A DNA stretch of 64,000 bases from CAVRUH01 sp963822595 (GTDB lineage Bacteria > Chlamydiota > Chlamydiia > Chlamydiales > Waddliaceae). The notes beneath the pieces were generated by a model, which worked only from the letters and a program-made list of their open reading frames with translations, did no database searches and was not told where the DNA came from. The position numbers and the translations under genes were made by a program. Location of the stretch: contig CAWGIG010000001.1 of the NCBI GenBank assembly GCA_963822595.1, positions 124,001 to 188,000 on the forward strand. Direction: 5' to 3'. Shown one piece after another: positions 54,246 through 64,000 of this stretch (position 1 is its first letter; each line of letters starts with the position of its first letter).

Positions 54246-55898
54246 ATGAAAATAAGTCCACTCGCCGGCAAGCCCGCACCTTCTGCGTTGCTGGTTAACA
54301 TCAAAGATCTCGTCAATGCCTACTATAATGAGATCCCTGATCCATCGGTCCCCTCTCAAAGGGTGGAATTTGGAACTTCAGGTCATCGAGGGTCTTCTTT
54401 TCTCAAGAACTTCAATGAAAATCATATCCTGGCAATCAGTCAGGCCATTTGCCTCTATAGAAAAGAACAACGAATAGATGGCCCCCTATTCCTAGGAATA
54501 GACACGCATGCCCTTTCTGTTCCCGCCATGAAAAGTGCTCTAGAAGTGCTGGCTGCAAATGGTATCGATGTCATGCTAGCCGAAAATGATGAATTTACTC
54601 CTACACCGGTAATATCCCATGCGATCCTCACCTATAATCACGGACGCCAAACCAAGCTTGCCGACGGGATCGTCATCACCCCCTCGCACAATCCCCCCGA
54701 CGAAGGCGGGTTCAAATACAATCCTCCAAACGGTGGTCCGGCTGACACCGACGTTACAAATTGGATTCAAAATAAAGCCAACGATATTCTAACGAAAGGG
54801 TTGAAAGAGGTAAAAAGAGTTCCCTTTGAAAAGGCTCTCGTATCCTCAACAACGCATCGCCATAACTATCTGGGTAATTATATCAAGGATCTTTCGAATG
54901 TCATCGATATGAACGCTATTCGGGATTCAAAAATTCACCTAGGAGTGGACCCCCTTGGAGGAGCTAGCGTCCATTATTGGAAACCCATAGCTGAGCTATA
55001 TGGATTAAACCTTAAGGTCACTAACGAGACCGTCGACCCTACTTTCAGTTTTATGACTGTTGATTGGGATGGTAAAATTCGCATGGATCCTTCCTCAAAA
55101 TATGCTATGGGAAGACTCATCGATTTGAAAGACAAATTCGACATTGCATTTTCTTGTGATACTGACTCGGATAGACATGGTATTGTCACGAAAAGTTCCG
55201 GTTTACTTTCACCTAATCACTACCTTTCTGTGATGATCCACTATCTTTTTGAAAACAGACCCATGTGGAGTAAAAATGCATCTGTAGCTAAAACTATCGT
55301 CAGCAGTGAAATGATTGATCTTGTTGCATCGAAACTAGGTAGAAAACTCTATGAAGTCCCTGTAGGTTTTAAATGGTTTGTGGATGGTTTGCTAGATGCA
55401 TCTCTCGGTTTCGCCGGAGAAGAAAGTGCCGGGGCCTCATTTTCCCGTATAGATGGCACCGTCTGGACCACGGATAAAGACGGCATCGTCCCCTGCTTGC
55501 TTGCTGCTGAAATTACAGCAAAAATAGGAAAAGATCCGGGACAAATATACCAGGATCTGACTTTGGAATTCGGCACCCCTGCATATGGGAGGATGGAAGC
55601 TCCTGCCACCCCACAGCAGAAAGCAGTTTTGAAAAATTTATCACCTACTAACATTCATTCTAAACAATTAGCTGGGGATAAAATCACATCCATCATGACT
55701 AAAGCACCAGGAAATGATGCTCTCATCGGAGGACTAAAAGTCACCTCGGAAAATGGTTGGTTTGCTGCACGCCCCTCAGGCACTGAAGACATCTACAAAA
55801 TATACGGTGAGAGTTTTCTCGGAGAAGTTCATCTTGCAGCGATACTGAAAGAGGCGCAGAAAATAGTCGACGCGGCGTTAGGGGCTCCTAATCCCTAG
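54246..55898 (+). CDS. pgm: Phosphoglucomutase (alpha-D-glucose-specific)
   Basis: A 550-residue enzyme interconverting glucose 1- and 6-phosphate. The catalytic serine loop is IVITPSHNPPDEGGFKYN near residue 147, the metal-binding loop is FSCDTDSDRHGIV, the sugar loop is FAGEESAGASF, and the phosphate loop is RPSGTEDIYKIYGES. The N-terminus VEFGTSGHRGSSFLKNFNEN is typical of the bacterial Pgm group. Chlamydiae store glycogen, and glucose 1-phosphate would feed that route. Confidence 0.95.
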   Translation: MKISPLAGKPAPSALLVNIKDLVNAYYNEIPDPSVPSQRVEFGTSGHRGSSFLKNFNENHILAISQAICLYRKEQRIDGPLFLGIDTHALSVPAMKSALEVLAANGIDVMLAENDEFTPTPVISHAILTYNHGRQTKLADGIVITPSHNPPDEGGFKYNPPNGGPADTDVTNWIQNKANDILTKGLKEVKRVPFEKALVSSTTHRHNYLGNYIKDLSNVIDMNAIRDSKIHLGVDPLGGASVHYWKPIAELYGLNLKVTNETVDPTFSFMTVDWDGKIRMDPSSKYAMGRLIDLKDKFDIAFSCDTDSDRHGIVTKSSGLLSPNHYLSVMIHYLFENRPMWSKNASVAKTIVSSEMIDLVASKLGRKLYEVPVGFKWFVDGLLDASLGFAGEESAGASFSRIDGTVWTTDKDGIVPCLLAAEITAKIGKDPGQIYQDLTLEFGTPAYGRMEAPATPQQKAVLKNLSPTNIHSKQLAGDKITSIMTKAPGNDALIGGLKVTSENGWFAARPSGTEDIYKIYGESFLGEVHLAAILKEAQKIVDAALGAPNP

Positions 55899-55954
55899 AA
55901 TTAAATTGATTTTTTTATCATTGCTTTTTTATTTTATTTCATTATTTTAAAGTT

Positions 55955-57070
55955 ATGGAGAAGCCAATAATAAAAGAGAGTGTCGGGAAATACTGGTATC
56001 AAAGCAATTATACCCGAAACCTTTGTATTACTATCCTAATACTCCTTTCTATTTTAATGTTAATTCAACTGCAACCTCTTATAAGTAAACTATATAACTT
56101 CTTTATTTATATGCTTTTACCATTTTTCCTATCATTGGTTCTATATTACATCGTAAGGCCGCTGGTTAAAATTTTAAAGAAGAAAATGTCTGTTTATTTT
56201 GCGATCTCCCTTGTATATCTTTTACTACTAGCGATTCTAACCATTGTATTCATGTTCCTATATCCAAATCTTGTTGAACAGATAAGTTTGTTAAAATCAT
56301 TAAATTTTGAAAACATTATTAATAACGCTTATAAAAAAATAGGTATTTTTGACAGATTAGGTATAAGTTCTAGTACTTCAGAGGAATTCAAAAAACAGTT
56401 AGAACAATTTTTAATTAATACAAACCACTTTTTTATTGATAATTTTGTCCTTTTAATAAGGTACATAACTGAAATCTTTATATATATTTGTATAACACCT
56501 TTTATTCTATTCTATTTACTGAAAGATGATAAATTAATTTTTGATAGAATATGCAAAATCACACCAAAAAAATATTTACCGAAGACAAAATATATTCTAA
56601 ATGAAATTGACAATATCTTGATGCATTTCATTACTGGCAGAGTATTAGTATCTGCATTTGTATCATTATTTATACTTATTTGTTTTTTATACTTACAAAT
56701 TAATGATTCTTACATTTTATCTGTAATAGCTTTTATTTTTTTTATCATACCTACCATCGGATGGGTATTAGCATCCGCTTTGCCCTTGTTAGTAGGATTT
56801 TCTATGAGCACCATAACAGGAATTGAAGTATCTGTTGTTTTGTTCTTAGCTACTTGTATAGAAGGATTATGGCTTACGCCTGGAGTGATGGGTTTAACAC
56901 TTACAATTCATCCTCTAACAATGATTTTGATCCTTTTTGCAGGAGGATATTTTTTTGGAATCATTGGTCTTCTTTTCATCACACCGCTATACGCTACAGT
57001 TAAAATGTTAGTCATTGAACTGTATAATTCCAAATGGATTAAAAAAATCTTTGGTCCCATTCCACAATAA
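55955..57070 (+). CDS. AI-2E family (UPF0118) transporter
   Basis: A 371-residue permease with about eight helices. The family signature is near the C-terminus: GWVLASALPLLVGF, EGLWLTPGVMGLTLTIHPL, and FGIIGLLFITPLYA. Substrates in the family range from signals to Na+/Li+. Codon use is AT-richer than in pgm. It is alone between pgm and the efflux operon. Confidence 0.85.
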   Translation: MEKPIIKESVGKYWYQSNYTRNLCITILILLSILMLIQLQPLISKLYNFFIYMLLPFFLSLVLYYIVRPLVKILKKKMSVYFAISLVYLLLLAILTIVFMFLYPNLVEQISLLKSLNFENIINNAYKKIGIFDRLGISSSTSEEFKKQLEQFLINTNHFFIDNFVLLIRYITEIFIYICITPFILFYLLKDDKLIFDRICKITPKKYLPKTKYILNEIDNILMHFITGRVLVSAFVSLFILICFLYLQINDSYILSVIAFIFFIIPTIGWVLASALPLLVGFSMSTITGIEVSVVLFLATCIEGLWLTPGVMGLTLTIHPLTMILILFAGGYFFGIIGLLFITPLYATVKMLVIELYNSKWIKKIFGPIPQ

Positions 57071-57171
57071 CTATTCGGCACGTCCAAAACAATTTACAAT
57101 AATTTCATATACGTTTATGTTCAATGATAGATTTTTAAATATTTTATATTGAAATATGGAGAAAGAAAAAT

Positions 57172-58722
57172 TTGAAAATACATTATTTTAATTTATCTTT
57201 ACCATCTAGATCCCTCGTCCTCATAGGCTTAGGTATTTTCCTCTGCGGATGCGAATTGTTGTATGATCCGGTAAAAACCGGAGATGCACCCCGGTCTCCT
57301 GCGACAAAAGTCCCCCAGCAATTTACATACAGGGAAAAGGTGGCTCCCGTCTTCACCGCTGAAGAACTCCAGAATACCATGCCGCTAGGAAAGCTTTTAG
57401 ATATAGCCTTGAGCAATAATCCGCTGACAAGAGCAAGCTGGAATGCAGCCCGTGCTGCAGCTTATGGCTATCACGTCGCTCTGGCTGAATATTATCCGTC
57501 GTTTGAATATTCGGGTTTTATCCAAGAAGAAAAGCTCTTTACAGGTTCGACAAAAACAAGTTCCACAGTTCCCCCCACCACAGTAACAACTCCAGGGACG
57601 CCGATAACGGTTGCGGCAACTCACATAAAAACTGCCAGCAACTATAATGAACTTACTTTATACTATTTATTGCTAGATTTTGGCGGAAGATATGGCAACG
57701 CCAGTTTGGCTTTTCAAACTCTTGTTGCTGCAAACTGGCAACATAACGAAGTCATGCAAAGTGTCATGCTTTCTGTCATAAACGCCTACACCCAATATGT
57801 CTCCAATAAGTCGCTTGTCGCTGCAACAGAGCTAGATCTCCAAGACGCACAAACAGCTCTCGATTCGAGTATTTTGATGCATAAATGGGGCGTAGCGACT
57901 CAGACAGATATTTTATCTTCACAATCTTTGCTGGAGCAAATTCGTTATAATTTGGAACAGGCGAAAGGGGCAGAAAAAACTGCTGAAAAACAATTGTTAA
58001 TAGCCCTTGGTTTGCCGGTAAGCACACGGATTTCTGTGGAAAATTTACCTGAAAAGCTACCCGTTGTGGAGATTTCGGAAGAAATAGGCGTCTTGATTGA
58101 TCTTGCAAAGCAAAGAAACCCAACGATTGGGGTAGCCATCGCTCAAGTTAGGGAGCAAGAAGCCAACTTATTAATTTCCTTTTCTGCGGGAATGCCGGTC
58201 TTTACTTTGACAGGAGTTGCAAGTCGACAAAATTTTACCAACCCCTACGTCCCTCGTATCGATGAAAATATCATCACGTTAAATTTAAATGCCCCCCTCT
58301 TTTCCGGATTCTACTATACCAATCTGGTCAAGCAAATGAAGGCTCAGGTGGATGAAGCTATAGCTAATTTAGATGCGCAAGTTTCGACAGTAGTTTCAAA
58401 TGTCGTCGTCAATTATTACGCATTTAAAACCGCCGAAGCGGCATTGGCGTCTAGCGAAGCTACGTTGGGTTATAGTCAAAGATCCTATGAAGGCACCTTT
58501 AGTCAATACAAAGTCGGTTCTTCATCGATGCTGGATGTTGTCAATTCCCTTACTATACTCAGCAATGCGCGTGCTCAACAAATTGCAACGCGGACTCAAT
58601 GGGCTTATTCTCTTGCAAATTTAGCTTTCTCGGTAGGTATCCTGACTGAGGATAGTGGAATGTGGATGGATGGGCCACCTAAAAGGCTTTATGACATAAA
58701 ATATAAAGATAATTCACAATAA
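57172..58722 (+). CDS. Outer-membrane efflux lipoprotein (NodT/TolC family)
   Basis: The start is TTG at 57172, with GGAGAAAG 6 bp before it. The product is 516 residues with a lipobox (GIFLCGC). The rest shows the TolC-like duplication: MPLGKLLDIALSNNPLTRASWN, then long coiled-coil helices and barrel strands, and EASLGYSQRSYEGTF-like second repeat. It forms the outer-membrane channel of a tripartite pump. It is first in the operon; the adaptor follows 13 bp later. Confidence 0.9.
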   Translation: MKIHYFNLSLPSRSLVLIGLGIFLCGCELLYDPVKTGDAPRSPATKVPQQFTYREKVAPVFTAEELQNTMPLGKLLDIALSNNPLTRASWNAARAAAYGYHVALAEYYPSFEYSGFIQEEKLFTGSTKTSSTVPPTTVTTPGTPITVAATHIKTASNYNELTLYYLLLDFGGRYGNASLAFQTLVAANWQHNEVMQSVMLSVINAYTQYVSNKSLVAATELDLQDAQTALDSSILMHKWGVATQTDILSSQSLLEQIRYNLEQAKGAEKTAEKQLLIALGLPVSTRISVENLPEKLPVVEISEEIGVLIDLAKQRNPTIGVAIAQVREQEANLLISFSAGMPVFTLTGVASRQNFTNPYVPRIDENIITLNLNAPLFSGFYYTNLVKQMKAQVDEAIANLDAQVSTVVSNVVVNYYAFKTAEAALASSEATLGYSQRSYEGTFSQYKVGSSSMLDVVNSLTILSNARAQQIATRTQWAYSLANLAFSVGILTEDSGMWMDGPPKRLYDIKYKDNSQ

Positions 58723-58735
58723 ATAGGACAAAACT

Positions 58736-59854
58736 ATGCCATATTTACGCAAAACAGGTTTTTATTTTTTGTTAGTCATGACACTTGGAATATCAGGCTG
58801 TAAAACACCTCCAAAACAGAAGCAGCTGCCCAATGTCACTGTTGCAAAAGTGGAGCAGAGAGATGTCCCTATTTATGTCGATGCAATTGGCCAAGCGATT
58901 TCTACGGTGACCATTAGTATCAGACCGTTAGTCTCGGGAACGTTGACAGCGACGTATATAAAGCAGGGAGACATCGTTAAGGAAGGAGATGTAATCTATA
59001 CAATTGATCCCCGGCCTTATCAAGCCGCTTTAGATGAAGCTAACGCGCAGCTGGAACATGACATGGCAGTTTGGGCTTTAGCGCAGCAAACTGTGACATC
59101 CTACAAACCCATCGTTGATAAGGACTTTATCTCTAGCTTGACTTTTGATAGTTATATAAGCAATGAGCAAGCAGCGCGGGCTCAAGTCGAGTTTGATAAG
59201 GCAGCGGTACGCGCCGCGGCTCTTAATTTGGAATATTGCAGCGTCGTTGCCACGGTTTCGGGAAAAGTCAGTTATTTTGTCGTAGATGTAGGCAACGTTG
59301 TTGCCGTTGACAATGCCACCGCATTTACAACAATAAAACCCTTTTCACCAATAGATATTCTCTTTTCCCTACCGCAGCAGCAGCTGGAATTGATTCGCGC
59401 GGTTCAAGGAAATAAAGGAGAATGGAAATTTATTGCAGTTCTTCCGGAGTATCCGGATAAAAAATATGAAGGGACAACCTATTTCATTGATAATCAGGTT
59501 AATCAAGACACAGGAACCATTCTTTTAAAGGGAAGGATTAACAATGACAATTGGGAATTCTGGCCCGGAGAATTTGTTAAAGTTCAAGTTCTTCATCGGA
59601 TGGCTCCGAATGCTTTCGTTGTTCCGCCCGGAGCTGTTTTGATTGGAAAGAATGGACCGTATTTATACCTTGTAGATGCGGAAGGAAAAGCAGCTGTTCA
59701 TAACGTCACCGTTTTAATTCGTACGGATGAATATATTGCTATCGATTCCAAAGATTTGCATGCAGGAGATACCGTTATCGTCGATGGACAGATAAATATA
59801 TCTCCTGGGATGAAAGTGAATGTTTTAGATGATTCGAAAAAAGTGAAAGCATGA
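58736..59854 (+). CDS. RND efflux periplasmic adaptor (membrane fusion protein)
   Basis: A 372-residue lipoprotein (signal ending GISGC). It has HlyD/AcrA features: lipoyl half SGTLTATYIKQGDIVKEGDVIY, YTIDPRPYQAALDEANAQL, a coiled-coil, and the beta-barrel domain KGRINNDNWEFWPGEFVKVQVL. It links the permease to the outer channel. Its end overlaps the permease start by 4 bp. Confidence 0.93.
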   Translation: MPYLRKTGFYFLLVMTLGISGCKTPPKQKQLPNVTVAKVEQRDVPIYVDAIGQAISTVTISIRPLVSGTLTATYIKQGDIVKEGDVIYTIDPRPYQAALDEANAQLEHDMAVWALAQQTVTSYKPIVDKDFISSLTFDSYISNEQAARAQVEFDKAAVRAAALNLEYCSVVATVSGKVSYFVVDVGNVVAVDNATAFTTIKPFSPIDILFSLPQQQLELIRAVQGNKGEWKFIAVLPEYPDKKYEGTTYFIDNQVNQDTGTILLKGRINNDNWEFWPGEFVKVQVLHRMAPNAFVVPPGAVLIGKNGPYLYLVDAEGKAAVHNVTVLIRTDEYIAIDSKDLHAGDTVIVDGQINISPGMKVNVLDDSKKVKA

Positions 59855-62800
59855 ATTTTTCCGGGCCTTTCATTAAACGCCCCGTAATGACAACTTTAGC
59901 AATGTTAGCCTTGCTTGTTGTTGGTCTCATTTCATTTTATTCCCTACCTATCAGCAGTATGCCGAACGTCAATTTCCCTGTAATCAATGTAAAAGTTTCG
60001 TTTCCGGGTACACTGCCTGAGGTAATGGCGGATTCTGTAGCTCTTCCCTTAGAGAAACAGTTTATGGGGATTCCTGGGTTAAGACTTGTCAGTTCGAATA
60101 ATACACTTGGAAGCACAAGTATTTCGCTGCAGTTCGAGATTACTAAAGATATGGTTACTGCTGCGCAAGATGTTCAAGAAGCTGTTACGGCAGCAATCCC
60201 CTACCTGCCAACCAATCTTCCTTATGGTCCGGTATACAGAAAGGTCAATCCTGCTGATCAGCCCGTTTTTTACATGACGCTAACCTCCAAAACCATGCCA
60301 AGAACGGATATATACACCTATGCCAACACTTTGGTCGGACAACGTATTTCTATGCTAAAAGGTGTCGCTCAAGTGACTGTCTATGGTTCTATCAAGGCAA
60401 TACGCGTACAGGTTGACCCTGCCAAATTAGCTTATAACGATGTAACTTTGATTGAATTAGCTAGCAGCATCCATTTGGATAATACTTTCCTTCCGGCAGG
60501 TCAATTGGATGGCCCTGCAGATGCTCCAATTATCAGTGTCGATGGACAATTATTGAAGGGTGTGGATTATGAATCCTTAATTGTAGCCTATAGGAACGGA
60601 ACTCCCGTTCGCGTTAAAGATCTCGGAAGAGCGATTGATAACTTTCAAAATAATAAAATTTATGGCCAGTATGGTGATAAAGATGGAATTCAACCTTCAT
60701 TGACATTAGCAATCCAAAAAGATCCGGGTGCAAATACTGTTGAAATTGCGGATGAAATTTATCGAATTCTAGATGAACTTAAAGACGAAATTCCTCCAGC
60801 AATCGATGTCCACGTTCTTTTTGACCGCTCCATTCCCATTCATGAAGCCATTAGAGATGCAAACAGGACTCTTGTCCTTGCTCTTTTGCTGGTGGTCATG
60901 GTCATTTATTGTTTTTTTGGAAAACTTGCCGACACCATTATTCCATCGCTTGTTTTGCCCATGTCTGTCATCGGTACGTTTATTGTGATGAAATACCTCG
61001 ATTTTTCTTTAGATAATCTATCAGTACTTGCCCTGACCCTTGCGATAGGATTTATTATCGACGATGCGGTGGTTGTCTTAGAGAATATTGTTCGCCATAT
61101 AGAAGCTGGAGAAACCCCCATGAATGCAGCATTTATGGGTTCTCAGCAAATTTCTTTCACAATTATTTCGATGACCCTATCTCTGATTGCAGTCTTTATT
61201 CCCATGCTATTCATGGGAGGTCTTCTGGGTAAAATTTTTCATGAATTTGCTGTGACATTGACTACCATTACTATTTTATCAGGATTGATATCCTTAACCT
61301 TAACACCTATGCTTTGCGCCCGCTTTCTTCCTCCAAGAGGTGAGGAAAATTCCACTACCAAAAAAAAGATGGATTGGTCGCAAAGATTCAATACTTCGCT
61401 GCAAAAACGTTATCGAAGAATGTTGGAGGCGGTATTGGATCATCGTTTTACAGCATTAAGCATTTGCTTGGGATGTATGGTTGCCACTTTTTTTCTCCTG
61501 AAAGAAATACCGGTAGATTTTCTTCCTAATGAAGATTTAGGGTTCTTTTTGATTTATACGCAAGAAGCTGAAGGCGGATCTTCTCAAAGCATGTTAGAAA
61601 ATGAAAATAAATTAATAGAAATAATTAAGAAAAACCCTTACGTCGACAGATTTGTCGCTTTGAGTTCGGTTAACGAATATCGTAGTGGGATTAATTTAAT
61701 TAATCTTAAGCCTATCGGAAAAAGACCTCCTATCGGTGAGATCGTCCAGCAGCTTTCTAAAGAGGTAAAGCAAATACCCGGACTGCAATGTTTTATGAAA
61801 ATTATTCCGCTTATCGACCTAGCAGCCGGTCAGCAAAGCCGTTCGGCTTATCAATTTTCTCTACAAAATATTTCGCAACAAACCCTCTTTGCGAACGCCA
61901 AAGCCCTCATAGAAAAACTCAAAACGGACCCGATGTTTCAAGACGTTAACAGTGACTTAGAAATTGATACGCCGCAGATAAACGTAAATATTTTGCGAGA
62001 GAAAGCATCGAGTCTTGGTTTTACTGCCACAGACATAGAAAATGCTTTCAATTTTGCCTACTCGGGCAATCTCATTTCGATTATTCAAACGGCCATCGAT
62101 CAATACGATGTCATTCTTGAATTGTATCCCGAATTGCAAAGACAGCTAAGCACCCTCAATAACATTTGGTTGCGATCTTCAATATCCAAAGAATTGGTCC
62201 CTTTAACTGCATTGGCCACTTGGAAAGAAGAGCTGGGCGCGACAAGCATCAACCATATCAATCAATTTCCTGCGGTCATCGTTTCGTTTAATTCAGCGCA
62301 GGGAGTTCCCCTCGGAACGGCTCTTGAAAAGTTGGATAAATATTCCCGAGAAATATTAAGTCCCACCACTCAAGCGAAACCTATTGGAGCAGCGCAAACA
62401 TTTTTGGAATCCATCCAAAGCGCAGGAATACTTCTAGTATTCGCGTTAGTATCGATATATATTATTTTGGGTATCCTTTACGAAAGTTTTCTTCATCCGA
62501 TCACGATTCTCACTACCCTTCCCCCTGCATTGTTCGGTGGACTTATCGTCTTGTGGATATTCAATATTCCTTTGTCATTATATTCTTTCCTCGGTATCGT
62601 CCTACTCATTGGTATAGTAAAAAAGAATGGGATTATGCTCGTAGATTTCGCCATAGAAAACGTGAGGCACAGAGGTATGCCCGTCCGAGAGGCTATTGTC
62701 GATGCAAGCCTTGTTCGATTTCGCCCTATCATCATGACATCCGTCGCTGCCATTTTTGGAGTTCTCCCCATTGCCCTTGGTATTGGCGCTAATGCGTCAG

Positions 62801-62931
62801 CACGGCAACCTCTTGGAATTGTCATTATTGGAGGCATGATCATTTCACAGCTGATCACCCTCTTTATTACCCCAATCCTTTACCTAGAAATTGAACGGTT
62901 AAGTGAAAAAATGAACAGGAAGGACAAATGA
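59851..62931 (+). CDS. RND efflux permease (MdtB/MdtC-like), first of two
   Basis: The 1026-residue proton-driven pump is complete. The start FSGPFIKRPVMTTLAMLALL and the Asp pair IIDDAVVVLEN near residue 403 are the classic RND features. The lysine in GIVKKNGIMLVDFA is the proton-relay partner. Twelve helices and two porter domains are present. It is the inner-membrane part of the pump. A second permease overlaps its stop by 4 bp, as in MdtB-MdtC. Confidence 0.95.
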   Translation: MNFSGPFIKRPVMTTLAMLALLVVGLISFYSLPISSMPNVNFPVINVKVSFPGTLPEVMADSVALPLEKQFMGIPGLRLVSSNNTLGSTSISLQFEITKDMVTAAQDVQEAVTAAIPYLPTNLPYGPVYRKVNPADQPVFYMTLTSKTMPRTDIYTYANTLVGQRISMLKGVAQVTVYGSIKAIRVQVDPAKLAYNDVTLIELASSIHLDNTFLPAGQLDGPADAPIISVDGQLLKGVDYESLIVAYRNGTPVRVKDLGRAIDNFQNNKIYGQYGDKDGIQPSLTLAIQKDPGANTVEIADEIYRILDELKDEIPPAIDVHVLFDRSIPIHEAIRDANRTLVLALLLVVMVIYCFFGKLADTIIPSLVLPMSVIGTFIVMKYLDFSLDNLSVLALTLAIGFIIDDAVVVLENIVRHIEAGETPMNAAFMGSQQISFTIISMTLSLIAVFIPMLFMGGLLGKIFHEFAVTLTTITILSGLISLTLTPMLCARFLPPRGEENSTTKKKMDWSQRFNTSLQKRYRRMLEAVLDHRFTALSICLGCMVATFFLLKEIPVDFLPNEDLGFFLIYTQEAEGGSSQSMLENENKLIEIIKKNPYVDRFVALSSVNEYRSGINLINLKPIGKRPPIGEIVQQLSKEVKQIPGLQCFMKIIPLIDLAAGQQSRSAYQFSLQNISQQTLFANAKALIEKLKTDPMFQDVNSDLEIDTPQINVNILREKASSLGFTATDIENAFNFAYSGNLISIIQTAIDQYDVILELYPELQRQLSTLNNIWLRSSISKELVPLTALATWKEELGATSINHINQFPAVIVSFNSAQGVPLGTALEKLDKYSREILSPTTQAKPIGAAQTFLESIQSAGILLVFALVSIYIILGILYESFLHPITILTTLPPALFGGLIVLWIFNIPLSLYSFLGIVLLIGIVKKNGIMLVDFAIENVRHRGMPVREAIVDASLVRFRPIIMTSVAAIFGVLPIALGIGANASARQPLGIVIIGGMIISQLITLFITPILYLEIERLSEKMNRKDK

Positions 62932-64000
62932 ACCCAACTGCCCCTTTCATTTTACGTCCTATTATGACAACTTTATTGATGATCGCTGTTCTCATTGGCG
63001 GGTTCATTTCATACAGTCGCTTGCCGATCAGTAATTTACCCAATGTTACGTTTCCTACAATCACTGTCAGCGTATCATTTCCGGGCATGACGCCCGAAAT
63101 GATGGCCCATGCCGTCGCTCTTCCCCTAGAAAAACAATTCATGGCTATTCCCGGAGTCCAACTGGTTAGCTCGAATAACACCCTAGGAAGCAGCAGCATC
63201 GTCCTACAATTCGGTGTCGGCCAAAGCATGACAGAGGCTGCCCAAAACGTTCAGTCGGCAATCATTACAGCGACTCCCACTCTCCCTCCGCAACTCCCCT
63301 ACGCTCCAACATACCGCAAAGAAAATCCGGCAGAACTTCCCATCATTTATGTCAGCATAACTTCCGAGACTTTTCCCTTAACAGATCTATATACTTATGC
63401 AAACAACGTTATTGGACAGCGCATCTCGATGCTTACCGGCGTGTCTGAAGTCACCGTTTTTGGATCTCCATTAGCTATTCGAATTCAGGTGGACCCGGAA
63501 AAAATGGTGGCAAATGATCTTTCTCTAAGCGAGTTAGCAGCAACGATCGTCCTTGCCAACGCAAACATCCCCACGGGACAATTAGATGGACCGGTAGAGG
63601 CTCCGAATATTTCGGTAGATGGACAACTTCTCACTGCCGACGCTTGGAATACTCTCATCCCGGTCTACCGAAATGGAACTCCCATACGAATAAAGGATCT
63701 TGGACATACTGTAGAGAGCTTTCAAAATGATAAAATTAACGTTCAGTATATCAAAAATGGACAATCGGGTCCCGCAATCATTCTGGCTATCCAAAAAGAA
63801 CCGGGGTCGAATACAGTTGCCATTTCTAAAGCAATTCACGAACTTTTAGAAACACTGAAAACAGAAATTCCTAGCGCTGTAAAAGTCGACACCTTTTATG
63901 ACCAATCCATTTCCATCAGCGCAGCCATCTCCGACATGAATTTCACCCTCATTGCAGCTTTAGTCCTTGTTGTGATCGTTATCTCGTTATATTTAGGAAA
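62928..64000 (+). CDS. Second RND efflux permease, cut by the window end
   Basis: The ATG at 62928 overlaps the previous stop (ATGA). The frame stays open to the window end, about 357 residues. It reads MNPTAPFILRPIMTTLLM, LPISNLPNVTFPTITVSVSF, VSSNNTLGSSSIVLQFGVG, and YTYANNVIGQRISMLTGVSE, closely parallel to the first permease, so it arose by duplication. Two different permeases in one operon is the MdtABC pattern, where they form a heterotrimer. The 3' end is outside. Confidence 0.93.
   Translation, partial: MNPTAPFILRPIMTTLLMIAVLIGGFISYSRLPISNLPNVTFPTITVSVSFPGMTPEMMAHAVALPLEKQFMAIPGVQLVSSNNTLGSSSIVLQFGVGQSMTEAAQNVQSAIITATPTLPPQLPYAPTYRKENPAELPIIYVSITSETFPLTDLYTYANNVIGQRISMLTGVSEVTVFGSPLAIRIQVDPEKMVANDLSLSELAATIVLANANIPTGQLDGPVEAPNISVDGQLLTADAWNTLIPVYRNGTPIRIKDLGHTVESFQNDKINVQYIKNGQSGPAIILAIQKEPGSNTVAISKAIHELLETLKTEIPSAVKVDTFYDQSISISAAISDMNFTLIAALVLVVIVISLYLG

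Overview
This window looks like a piece of chromosome from a Parachlamydia-like (environmental) member of the Chlamydiales. The main evidence is gene order. The block msbA-accA-(L,D-transpeptidase-like protein)-HU, all on the minus strand, matches the CT264-CT267 order I recall for Chlamydia trachomatis. The block pepF-groES-groEL matches CT112-CT110, with the direction reversed. A chlamydial-style autotransporter with a repetitive passenger, a CIRCE element at groESL, and several unassigned proteins without signal peptides fit the same picture. The host group is inferred from recalled gene order and protein families; no database search was run.

Layout. 1-2200: end of an outer-membrane barrel gene, an unassigned protein and a long inverted repeat. 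2233-14040: mostly housekeeping genes (lipid A flippase, acetyl-CoA carboxylase alpha, L,D-transpeptidase, HU, TyrS, RpiA, bifunctional nuclease, HPr, PepF, GroES/GroEL). Both chaperonin genes carry single-base frameshifts. 14070-33700: an accessory region starting beside tRNA-Asn. It holds a secreted caspase-like protein, a truncated Lon-like ATPase, a toxin-antitoxin pair inside 32-bp direct repeats, a TetR/cupin/zinc-ribbon cluster, a FadL-like porin, a broken aldo/keto reductase, two proteins that may have ADP-ribosyltransferase-like folds, a zinc-finger/FAD monooxygenase fusion, an aminoglycoside phosphotransferase-like kinase, a decayed 4.3-kb autotransporter and a four-helix-bundle gene flanked by inverted 9-nt-period repeats. 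33733-49600: a bicupin, a secreted pepsin-like protease, methyltransferases, MutS, PriA and unassigned membrane proteins. 49675-53982: a compact polyphosphate cluster (SixA, PPK1, Ppx, PPK2). 54246-57070: phosphoglucomutase and an AI-2E family permease. 57172-64000: a tripartite RND efflux operon with two successive permeases, the second cut by the window end.

Between genes there is a recurring kind of structure: long, near-perfect inverted repeats of roughly 100-230 bp, most with unrelated arm sequences, usually at gene 3' ends. One family is present in two almost identical copies. A 9-nt periodic motif (TGGACNNNA) recurs at four loci; at one it flanks the four-helix-bundle gene and supplies its start codon. 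These structures are the least explained part of the window. Indels are concentrated in groES/groEL, the antitoxin, the aldo/keto reductase and the autotransporter, while long genes such as mutS, priA, ppk1 and the RND permease are intact. Real decay and local sequencing error both remain possible for the chaperonin genes.
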